Source of the DNA: Halicephalobus mephisto
Taxonomy: Eukaryota; Nematoda; Chromadorea; Rhabditida; Panagrolaimidae
Length of the DNA: 64,000 nucleotides
Direction of reading: 5' to 3'
Assembly: GCA_009193035.1 (NCBI GenBank)
Contig: SWDT01000020.1
Span: 248,001 to 312,000, forward strand
A program made the position numbers and the translations under genes. The notes beneath the pieces were generated by a model. The model did no database searches and had not been told where the DNA came from. It saw only the letters and a program-made list of their open reading frames with translations. Positions 37,001 to 49,000 of this stretch are shown piece by piece; position 1 is the stretch's first letter, and every line of letters starts with the position of its first letter.

Positions 37001-40000
37001 TTTTTCAAAAAAGTTTTAATTTTTATAAATCGCGTTAAAATTAATTTTTTTTGTTTTTATTAAAAAAATTTTTTCGTGTTTTTATTAAAAATTTTTTTCG
37101 TGTTTTTATTAAAAATTTTTTTTCTAGATATATTCCATTCGAGAGTCAACCGATGGTCCATTTTCCATTCAGGACCATTTTGATTGATAACTGTAGTCGT
37201 AGATAACCAAAATTATTTTCAATTCAATGCTACAAAAAATATGAGGAAAAAAAAGATTTCAATTTTTGTTATTTTATTTTTCCTAAATACAGTAATTGCT
37301 GAAGAAGAGTCAAAGGGTAAAAATTACTTTCAAAAAAATTTTTAAATAAAGTTTTTTTTAAAAATAAAATAATTTTTTAAATAAATTTTTTTAAAAAATA
37401 AAATAATTTTTTAAATAAATTTTTTTAAAAATAAAATAAAATTTTTTTTTCATGAAAATTGTCATTAATCAAAATTCACGAAAAAAAACTGTCAAAAATC
37501 TGCCAGATTTGACGATGGTTTTTCAAGGACAATTTTAAAAACATAAAAATTTTGTTTTTATATGGATTTTGTTTTTAAAAAATTATTTTTTTATGAAATT
37601 TTCGAAAAAAAATAAATTTTTAAAAATAAATTTTATAAAAAATAATTTTTAAAAATAAATTTTATAAAAAATAATTTTTAAAAATAAATTTTATAAAAAA
37701 TAATTTTTAAAAATAAATTTTAGAAAAAAAAGTTGATTTTTAAAAATAAAAATTCATAAAAAAATAATTTTTTAAAGTAAATTTTAGAAAAAAAAGTTGA
37801 TTTTTTAAAATAAATTTTAGAAAAAATAATTTTTAAAAAATAAAAATTTATAAAAAATAATTTATTAAAATAAATTTGAATATTTTTTAGTTCCTTCTGC
37901 TCCGAGGGATCTGGAGGTGATTCAAGTGAATGCTTCTACAGTAAAATTAACGTGGGAAAAACCGGAACACGAAAATGGAGAACTTGTTGGATATTATGTT
38001 TTTAAAGAAAAATTAAAAAATGGAGAACCTGTGGACGATCATGTACAACATGAACTCATAATTGCTGATCCGGATAAAGTTTATGCTGTCGTCACTGGTC
38101 TGGAACCTAATACTGAATATGCCTTCAGGGTCTGTGCCTTCAATTTGCACGGTGACGGGGAACGGACCCCCCCGAGGAAGATGATGACCGGCGGCATCCC
38201 CCCCTCACCCCCCAGACCCCTCTCCGTCACCATGCTCACAGACGACTCCCCACTTAAGGCGAAAATCGACTGGATGCCCCCCGACGAAACCCACAACCAA
38301 CCGATCGACTCCTATGTTGTTTTTTACAGACCTGTCGATAAGGTAAATGGAGAAATTTTTGAAAAAATCGAAGTTCCTGGTACACAAAATTTTGCCGAAT
38401 TAACAAAATTGTTCATGGGAAGAGAATATGAAATTAAAATTTCTGCTGGAAATGGTGATGGATGGAGTTTGAATGCAACAGAACGCCTTATAACACCCAT
38501 CGGAGTACCCTATGGCGAACCGTTGAACGTCAGATACGATATATCCGAAGGACAAGTAAGCATTAATCATTATTGTCAACAATTAATTCATCTTTGAGTT
38601 TTTTACAATCTTGGACAGTTGTCCCTGTCAAATTCACAATCGGCATTAGTTTTATTTTTTTCTTCGCTGAGGTCTGGAAAGATCGATAGTGAATTTAAAA
38701 TTTGCAGGTTGCGTGCAATGTTATGGAAACTTAGTTGACTTTTATGTATTTGTGTTTATAAGGATTTTTAATAATAATGAAATCTGCAGGTTGCGCGCAA
38801 TGTTATGGAAAATTCATCGAAATTGGAGTTAAAATTTGCATGTTGCGTGCAATGTTATGGAAACTTAGTCAATTTTTGTGTATTTATGTTTATAAGGATT
38901 TTTAATAATAATGAAATCTGCAGTTTGCGCGCAATATTGTGACAAATTGATCGAAATTGGAATTAAAATTTGCATGTTGCGCGCAATGTTCTGGAAACTT
39001 AGTCAATTTTTGTGTATATATATTTATAGTTTCTTAAATTACAGTAAATTCTGCAGTTTGCGCGCAATATCATGAAAAATTAATTTATTTTTGTGTTTAT
39101 ATTTACAAAGTTTTAAAATAATAATAAAATCTGCAGTTTGCGCGCAATTTTTTGGAAAATTAGATTGGGTAAAAGTTTTGTAAAAATTAAATTTGGTTTT
39201 GATCTTATTTTTTTGCATAAAAAAATTTTTATTCCAATTTTTTCGAAATTGAAGTTTTATGCCATCGTCAATCAAAAATTTTGGAAGACGGACAAATTGC
39301 CCCTCCGGCACCTGTCCATTTCAGCTGCCGACAGATTTTATTTCTTTTTTATAAAATTTATATTTTTAAAACTAATATTCTTTAAAAATTTTCCAAAATT
39401 TAAAAATATTTAAAAAAAAATTCCGAAAATTTGTAAAAAATTAACTTTTTTATAAAAATTAGAATTTTATGGAAATTTTTAGAATATTTTACGATTGAAA
39501 TTTGGGATTTTGAAAATGTTCAATTTTTATTATTTTTAAATTTTTTACAATTTTCTAAATTTTTTTATTTAATTAATATAATTTTCTAAAATTTTTACAA
39601 TTAATTTTTTAAAATCTTATAATTTCTTTAAATTTTTAAAATTTATATAATTTATTTTTTGGAATTTTCAAATTTTTTAAATTTTTATTATTTATTTTTT
39701 AAAATTTTAAATTTTTTAAATTTTTATTATTTATTTTTTACAATTTTTAAATTTTTTAAATTTATATAATTTATTTTTTATAATTTTTAATTTTTTAAAT
39801 TTTTATTATTTATTTTTTAAAATTTAAAATTTTTAAATTTATATAATTTTTTTAGTTGACGATGCATTGGGATCCTCCAGCCCCGGATAAACGGAACGGG
39901 AACATCACTTATTACCGGGCCATTCTGACTCCTCTGGACGGGAAAAGCAAAAGAATCGACCGTAATGTAAGTTTTGAATTCAATTTTTCCTTAATCCCCT

Positions 40001-43000
40001 CTGGCGGTGGTTTGAAATTTTCGGTTTGTCATTAGTTTTTTTTTTCGAAAAAATATAAATTTTTGCTTGAACATGTTGTGACAAACTTGGTCATGGAAGG
40101 TTCATCAAGCGTAAATGAAGTAAGCCATGGCTTTCCACTTATGGATTGGCCCAGCTGAGACTCCAGGACTTGTCGCTAATGACCATTTGCACTCCTTCAA
40201 GCTGGGTAACCGCCACTTTAGTCACAAATGTGTCTTTTCTAAGATTTTCATTTTATTCAATTTTTAAAAATTTCATATAAATTTCTAAAATTCTGAATTT
40301 AAAAAATTTTTACAGATTTCTAAAATTCTTAATTTAAAAAATTTTTAAAATTCTTAATTTAAAAATTTTTTATAGATTTCTAAAATTCTTAATTTAAAAG
40401 ATTTTTAAAATTCTTAATTTAAAAAATTTCTAAAATTCTTAATTTAAAAGATTTTTAAAATTCTGAATTTAAAAATTTTTTATAGATTTAAAAAATTTTT
40501 AATTCGAAAAATTCCTAAAATTTTTCATTTAAAATATTTCTAAAATTCTTAATTTAAAAATTTTTTATTTTTGAACATTTTTGATTTTTTAAAAAATTGG
40601 ATCCGTTTTTGGATTTTGGAAATTCCTTTATAATGTTGTTCTTTGTTCATGGAAAATTTTTTAAGAATATTAAAAAAGTAAAAAAAGTTTGTAGTTGAAA
40701 AGAAACGCTAGGGGAAGTGTTCGTGGCAGGACCATAAATAACGAGATTTTCTTTTTTTTACTGATATAATTTTAATTTTATTTTTTGTTAAATAATTTTT
40801 GATTGATTTTCGTGGTAGGAAAATATATGTCAATGATCATTCGTGGCAGGACCATAAATGACGAAATTTTTTTTTGAAATAATTTTAATTTTAACTTTTT
40901 TCAAAACTAATTTTTAATTGATTTTCGTGGTAGGAAAATATATGTCAATGATCATTCGTGGTAGGACCATAAATGATGAAATTTTTTTTTGAAATAATTT
41001 TAATTTTATTTTAATTTTAACTTTTTTAAAAATAATTTTTGGTTGATTTTCGTGGTAAGAAAATATATGTCAATGATCATTCGTGGTAGGACCATAAATA
41101 ACAAGATTTTCTTTTTTGAAATAATTTTAAGTTTTTCAATTTTTATAATTATTCCATATTGACCTTAATTTATTTTTCGACTAATTTCGTAATTTTCGAA
41201 AATAGTACAGTTTGTAATTACGGAACTGGTTAGTCATCTTTAACTTCAAAAAACTAATTTCTAATTTTTTGTACTGCAAATTTTATTTTTTTTAAAGTTT
41301 TTTTTAAAAGTTGTTAGAAAATTCCAAATTTCGGAATTTTTTAGATTTTATGAAAGCTTCTGAATTTCGTAAAAAATTCTAAAAGATTCTAACATTAAAT
41401 AGAATTTTTTTGAATTTTAAATTTAATGTTTAAAATTTCATTTTTTTTTATTTTTAAAATTTTTAATTTCTTTGAATTTTTTAATTTAGAAATTTTTAGT
41501 TTTTTTAGAATTTAAAGATTTTTTAATTTAGAAATTTTTAGTTTTTTTAAATTTTAAAATTTTTAATTCAAATTTCTTAGTTTTTTTAGAATTTAAAAAT
41601 TTAAAAATTTGAAAATTTTTAGTTTTTTTAGAATTTTAAAATTTTAAAATTTTAATTTTTTAAATTTTTAAATTTTTATTTTAATTTTTAAATTTTTTAA
41701 ATTTGAAAATTTTTATTTTAATTTTTAAAATTTTTTAAATTTTAAAATTTTTATTTTAATTTTTAAAATTTTTTAAATTTAAATTTAAATTTTTTTAAAT
41801 TTTAGATTACATCAAGCCGTTCAACGACGTATAAAGTGAACGCCAAGCACGGATATACCTTCAAAGTATCCGCGGCGACGATGAAAGGCGAAGGACCGTT
41901 TTCTCCTGTTTTGAATATTTCTCCCTTCGATTCTGGTTGGTTTATCTTTGAAGAAAAATTAAAATTTGCTAATTAAAATAATTAAAATTTTTCGAAAGTT
42001 TTAATTCTAAAATTTACGACTTTTTTTAAAATTAAATTTTGTACAATTTTTTGAATTTTATTTTTAAATTTTTTTCAATGAAAAAAAACATGAATATTCT
42101 AAAACTCATTATCCTTCTGGAAGTGAGCTCTTTCGACACATGTGCCAGATTCGTCTCTTGATTCCATGGAAGCCACCTTTTTTAAGTATTTCAAATTTTT
42201 TTGAAATTTTTCTATTTTTTGATAGCTTTAAAAACGTCACCTTGTTGACCTTTCAAGTGGGCGATAAAGGAAATCTTTTAAGATTTAAGTCTTTTTTACG
42301 TGTTGTAATCTGTATTTTTTTATTTTAAAAAAAGCATTAATCGGAAGTGAAAATTTGTCGTGTTAAAATTATAATTTGAAATTTTTTGGTCCTGACAGGA
42401 ATAATGTTTAAAAAATAAAGAAAGATAATTCTTGTCAGGACCGTAGTTTTGAGTTTTTTAAATTTAAATTTTGAAAAACCCGCCAAATTTGAAATTTTTC
42501 GGTCTTGACTGGAATAATGTTTAAAAAATAAGGAAATATAATTCTTGTCAGGACCGTAGTTTTCAGTTTTTTAAATTTAAATTTTGAAAAACCCATCAAA
42601 TTAAAAATTTTTCGGTCTTTACTGGAATAATGTTTAAAAAATAAGGAAATATAATTCTTGTCAGGACCGTAGTTTTGAGTTTTTTAAATTTAAATTCCCA
42701 AAAACCCGCCGAATTTTAAAATTTAGGTCCTGACACGAAAAATTTATTTTTTAAAATAAAAGTAATTTGAAAAAATATATTTTAAAAGTTTCTCAGACCT
42801 TTAACTAATTTTTAATTTTTTTATAAAAATCAATTTTTGTGCAGGTGTTAAAAGTGAAAAATATTATTTTCGTTGTTGAGTGAGATAATTAAGTTTGGAT
42901 TTCAGTTTTATTTTCATCAAGACCTACGTCGAATTTTTTACCTTTATTTTTAGTCAAAGAGAAATTTAAAATCTTGAAGAAGAGTCAGCCCCGGATTAGT

Positions 43001-46000
43001 TTGTAATTCTGCATAAGAACAATTATTTCCGTTCGGGAGGCGTTTAATTAATTTATCTTTTAATTTTCCTTTAAATATTAAAATTTCATTTAAGATTTCA
43101 TTATTTTTTAATCTTTTTTACATTTTTAGACTACTTGTAGGTTTTTGTGTAATTTTATATAAGTTTTCATATATGAAAAAAGTAGAAAAAGAATGTTTTG
43201 AGTAAAATTAGAAATTTATAAAACTTTAAAATTCTGCTCAAAATTTAAATTTTTTAAAAATATTTTTTATATTTTTCGAATCTTTGAAGAGTTATCTATA
43301 GTTTTATACAAGTTTTCATATATGAAAAAAGTCGAGAAAAAGTGTTTTTGACTAAAATTAGAAATTTATAAAACTTTTAAATTCTGCTCAAAATTTAATT
43401 TTTTTAAAATATTTTTTATATTTTTCGAATCTTTGGAGAGTTATCTATAGTTTTATACAAGTTTTCATATATGAAAAAAGTTGAAAAATGACACTATTTT
43501 GATCATTTTTGAAGATTTATAAAATTTGGATATTTCGATGAAAACATTGCTTTTTTGTGTTTTTCGAATCCTTGGGGATTTATCTACGATTTTATATAGG
43601 TTTTCATATATGAAACCCTTAAAATAATTATTCTATTTTGGTTGAAATTAAAAAGTAAAAAATAAATTACTTTTGGAGCTTTGAAACGGAAAAATTACTC
43701 CTTTACGATACTCACCTAAATAATCCGAGATTGAATCTTCTTTAATCTCCCCATGTTTAAGTTAGATTTTACTTTTTCGAAAATTTTGCACCTTTGACGA
43801 CCAGTCCAGACAGACTCAAATTACTCGGCAGAAGCGAAATGAATGATTCCGCTTTTTCCGAAAATACACATGGTCCGAAAATACACATGGCATGTTTGGT
43901 CAAACGAAGCCAATGTTTTTTAAAAAAACGAATTTTCGGCACTTGACCGGTAATTGAGTTTTTGGATGGATGTAGAGGTATCATGGAAAGTTTTTTTTCT
44001 ACCTACTTTTTAGTCATAAAGTATGTATTATAAAAAAATTTAGTTCCACTTTTTTTCACTTTTAATTTCGCCTACACTTTTTGAATTTTTTATTTTTTAA
44101 AAAGTATTTTAAAGAAATAATTTTTTTAAGTATTTTTGAAAATTTTCTATTTTTTTAAAAATTTTTAAAAAATATTTTTAAAATTTCTTATTTTTTTAAA
44201 ATTTTTTTGAAAAATATTTCTAAATTTTCTATTTTTTTTTAAGTTTTTTAAAGAATATTTTTAAAATTCTTTAATTTTTTTAAAATTTTTAATGTTTTTT
44301 TAAATTTTTTTTTAAAATATTTCTAAATTTTTTATTTTTTTTTAAATTTTTTAAAATATATTTGTAAAAATTATTTTTTAATGTAGTTGATTAATAATTT
44401 TTTTGATTAAGAAATTTCTTCCCCGCAAAAATGGAGATTATGACCTACGCAAGAAAAAGATAAAGTTAATCTTGAAGAAATCGGGCTGTTTTTGAAATTT
44501 TTCGTTTTAAAATGGCTTATTTTAGTTTTATATATTATAATTTTAAAAATTCTTCGATGGACACTAATTCCGAATCTTGGAAAGAAAATCCTACTGTAGA
44601 AACTTCAACAATAACTTCGTCGACGGAATTGGTTGAAACTTCTACAGAAGATTCTGATCACATTTCTCCTTATCTTTGTAAAGAAGGAATTTTAAAAAGA
44701 TTTGAAAAACTTGTAAATCAATTAAGTACTGGATGGAAGTATCACGTGGCTAACACCGATGGAATCAAAGACGCCTGGTTGTCTTTTGAGGATTTTTACA
44801 CTAATGTCTGCCAATTTACTGGGGGTTTGTAATTTTTAAAATTTAAATTTGTTTTAAAAAGAACTTGGTTCACGATTGAGTCGGTCCTAAAAAATTTTTA
44901 AATTTAAATTTGTCTTAAAATGAACTTGTTTTTGATTTTAGTTGGTCCTAAAAAGAAATTTTTCTAAATTTAAATTTGTCTTAAAATGAACTTGGTTCTG
45001 ATTTTAGTTGGTCATAAAAAGAAATTTTTTTAAATTTAAATTTGTTTTAAAATGAACTTGGTTCTGATTTTAGTTTGTCCTAAAAAGAAGTTTTTTAAAT
45101 TTAAATTTGTTTGAAAGTGAATTTGATTCACAATTGAGTCGGTCCTAAAAAAATCTTTAAGTTTAAATAGGTTTTGAAATGAATTTACTTCCTGTTTGAA
45201 TTAGTTCTGAAACGGATTTTATTCAAGGTTAGTTTTCTCTTAACGTGAAATTATTTTAAAATTAATATTTTTCTTACAACGAAATTATTTCGAAGTTAAT
45301 ATTTTTCTTACAACGAAATTACTTCGAAATTAATATTTTTCTTACAACGAAATTATTTCGAAATTGATATTTTTCTTACAACGAAATTATTTTAAAATTG
45401 ATATTTTCCTTACAACGAAATTATTTTAAAATTGATATTTTTCTTACAACGAAATTATTTCGAAGTTAACATTTTTCTTACAACGAAATTATTTCGAAAT
45501 TGATATTTTTCTTACAACGAAATTATTTCGAAATTGATATTTTTCTTACAACGAAATTATTTCGAAATTGATATTTTTCTTACAACGAAATTACTTCGAA
45601 ATATGCCAATCCTGACGCGAAATTATTCCATAATTTTACTGAATGAATCTGATGTCAAAATTTTTAATCTCGATTTTTTATCGAAAAAAACTATCTAGAC
45701 CAGATTTCAAATTAAGATTTTCCTAGACTTTGATTTTTGTCTTATTGTGAAATTTTTTTCTTCAAGAAGCTTGCGTGACCTTCATTCTTGATGAATAAGT
45801 GGTTTTTTCTCGAGTATAACAATGAAACAATTGGCTCATCGTTGAAAGAAACAATTTATAAAATTTGTTACTCAATGAAAATTGTAATGGACTAATTTGT
45901 TTTATTTTTTAAAACTAGTTTTTTCATAGTCCATAAATTTTATTTTTTGAAGTTTTTTAAAATTTTAAAAATATTTTTTATTATTTTTCGAACCTGCTTT

Positions 46001-49000
46001 TTTTAAATATTTAGGAATTTGAAATTATTTTGAAGGATTCCGGAGAGGAGCGGATTTTCCGTTCGGGAGTCGTTTAATTAATTTTTATTTTTTTTTAAAT
46101 TAAAATTTCACTAAAAATTTTATTATTTTTCAATTTTTTACATTTCTAGAATCATCAGAAGTTTTTTTATAATTTTACACAAGTTTTCATATATGAAAAA
46201 AGTTGAAAAAAAGTGTTTTTGACTAAAATTAGAAATTTATAAAACTTTTAAATTCTGCTCAAAATTTAATTTTTTTTCGATATTTTTTGTATTTCTATAA
46301 CCCTGAGAACTTCCTCTACAACTTTACACAAGTTTTCATATATGAAAAAAGTCGAAAAAAAGTGTTTTTGACTAAAATTAGAAATTTATAAAACTTTTAA
46401 ATTCTGCTCAAAATTTAATTTTTTTTAAACGTTTTTTATATTTTTGCAATTCTGAGAACTTTCTCTACAATTTTATACAAGTTTTCATATATGAAAAAAA
46501 CCGAAAAAAAGTGTTTTTGGTCGAAATTTCAATATATTTAAAATAAAATTCCTTGAACGACTCCTGGACGGAAAAATTATTTTTTCGCCATTTGTCAAGG
46601 CAACTGGAAGATGGTCTTTCTTTTTAATTAATTACTTTGTCACTTTCGATTCAAATTCGCTTTTTTTAAAAACACATCTGCTTCTGGATTGGATTGGGCA
46701 GTTCGGAATTGGCTTCGTGATTATCCTTAATCTTGTTAAGTTTGTCTCGAAAATCTTTATTGCACAAAATTCAAATTTTTTTATTTTCCTTTTTTAGATT
46801 TCTTTTTTTTATTTTTCTTCTTTTTCTTGTCCTTGCGTCTCCTGCAACGAAACCCTTTATATGATTACTGTAGATTACTTCACCTGGTTTGTGGAGCTCC
46901 ATGACAACCACTGCAACCGTACATTGCACAAACTTTTTTGTAATCATTTACAGAAGCATCTCCAACTGTTCCGATTATGTTCTGATATGCGGGATCCTTG
47001 GTTTCCATTGTGATTAATCCTCGTTTTTTTGCAAAAGCATCTTTTTCGTAATGCATAACAGATTTGTAATCATACGGTGTACCGTACACGGCTCCTTGAC
47101 TTAATGGAACTTTGGCAAATTGTGGAGACATTCCTGAAAATTTAAAATTTTTTGCGAAAAATCAATTTTATTGAAGCGTGAGCAACTCAAATAGTGTGGT
47201 CCCGGAACGAAAGCCCCTGGATTACTGTAGGGGGAAAGAGTGGAGTGTTATTTTTGTTAATTTTCATCATTTTCGCTTATTACTGTTTATTTTTCGTTAT
47301 TACTATTATTTTTTTCTTTTTTACTTGTTATTACTAGTATACTAGCAGTTCTATCTCCTCATTTCGCACGTGGTCTCGAAGCGAAGAACCATGTATGTCA
47401 GTTAGGTGCGCTATTATAGCAGTGTTGTGTTAATTTTCATCATTTTCACTTATTACTTTCCTTTTTTTGCGCGTTATTGTTTATGTATTAAGCGCTTTTG
47501 TTTCCAGTTGCTCACGTGGTTTCGGAACGAAGAACCTTATATATCAATTAGTTGCGCTGTCATGCCCGGAAAAACGGCTATTTCAGTTGCGCTATTGTTT
47601 CTCATTAAAGAATTAAGCTATCTCGATTTTGTACATATTGATTTTAGAAATTAATTACCTCTGGCGATGTTTTCGTAGTGGATTTCTAAGTATTGATCTC
47701 GGTCGTATCTCATGTGCTCGTGCCATAACCCAACGGCATGAAGAAGTTCATGGATTACGATGTCGTGGTACATACATGAAGCTCCGTTGCTTGATTCTAG
47801 ATTTAACTGGGATCTTCCCCCGTGGTTTCCAACATAGGCATAGCAGCCTTCTCCTTTCTCGTTCTGTATGCTGATGTAGTCTCTTTCCGTCCTTCTTCTG
47901 ACGAATCTTATGCAGGTGTTGTTTTGGATTTTGACCATCGCTGTGAGAATCATTCTTACCTCTCCAACGGTAAACGGCCCTTTGATAGTGTAAGGGATCT
48001 GGTAGTAACCGTAATGGTCATATGTTCTCCATTTGAATCTAGAATTCCAAGGAAGAGCATTGGCAGCTTTACCCTCTAATTTCAGAAAGTCTCGAAACTG
48101 AGCAATATCTGTCCCGTTTTGACTAAATATGTCTACTCTTGGACCCTGAAAACTCACTATAGTTTTATATATATTCTATCTGATTTTTACTCTTTTTATT
48201 TTACCAGCTTCGGAATATAGGCAGAGAACAAAAATCAGAAAAAATCTAAGCCACATTTTTTATCAAAAAAGATAATTTTTGATTCCTTTTTATAATCGCT
48301 GGAGGCTATTCATCTTTTTTGGGGTGCTGTAAAAAATCAAGACTTGTTTCAATGGCAGATGGATTTTCAATCGGAGAATCCAACGTTTGCGCAAGGACAA
48401 TAAATCTTTTCTGTCTTGTTTCATTTGTCTTGAAGAAGCTGGACAAAAAAGTTTACTTACGTCACAGGAGAGTTTTGCATCTAAGGAAAAATTTGAATTT
48501 TTTAGAAATAAAAAATTACATCAAAAAGTGAATTTTTCATTTAAAAAAATTAAATTTTAAAAATTCTGGATTAAATGTTAAATGTTTAAAATTCACGTAG
48601 ATCTTTGGGAAAAAAGACAATTTAAGTAATTTGATGACTCTGGGAGAATGCTCTTCCTTGTATTTCACTCAAATTTCGTCATTTTTGATTCCGGCTAATG
48701 GCTTTTTTCTTTTTGTTATTGCCGCAATCCCGTCAGAATTTGTCCATATAAACGGAATTTTCTTCCATGTTCGAAATTGTTCCAAGGACAGCTATTAAGG
48801 AAAGAAAGCTAATGTTTGGACTATTTTGACGAATAATGTGGGGGAGTATTTTCCGTTCAAGATTTGCTTAAGATTTTTAAACTGAAATTTTGATCGAAAT
48901 AGTGTTATTTTTGGTGTTTTTCATATATGGAAAGTTATACAGAATTGTAAAGGAAGTTTTGAGGATTATGGAAATATAGAAATTAATGGAAATAATGGGG

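Larger units (their letters stand above)
25117..37890 (+). other. ptp-3 12.8-kb intron between FNIII-4 and FNIII-5
   Basis: Mostly tandem repeats and AT low complexity (main arrays listed separately). Further arrays: 25920-26210 (about 44 bp, GAGAAATTTTAATTTTTAAG), 26500-26900, 31000-31400, 32880-33340 (TTTTTGAATTTCGTAATTTT), 33650-34080 (about 62 bp, TACAGTAATTTTAGAAATTT), 36280-36870 and 37590-37870. It also holds the candidate microexon at 25714, the short-isoform first exon at 37241, and unrecognised open frames at 28753, 29664 and 34384. No independent gene is supported. Confidence 0.6.

Noticed and set aside
45235..45605. CRISPR-like array
   Set aside because: Units are contiguous without unique spacers, and the context is a eukaryotic intron.
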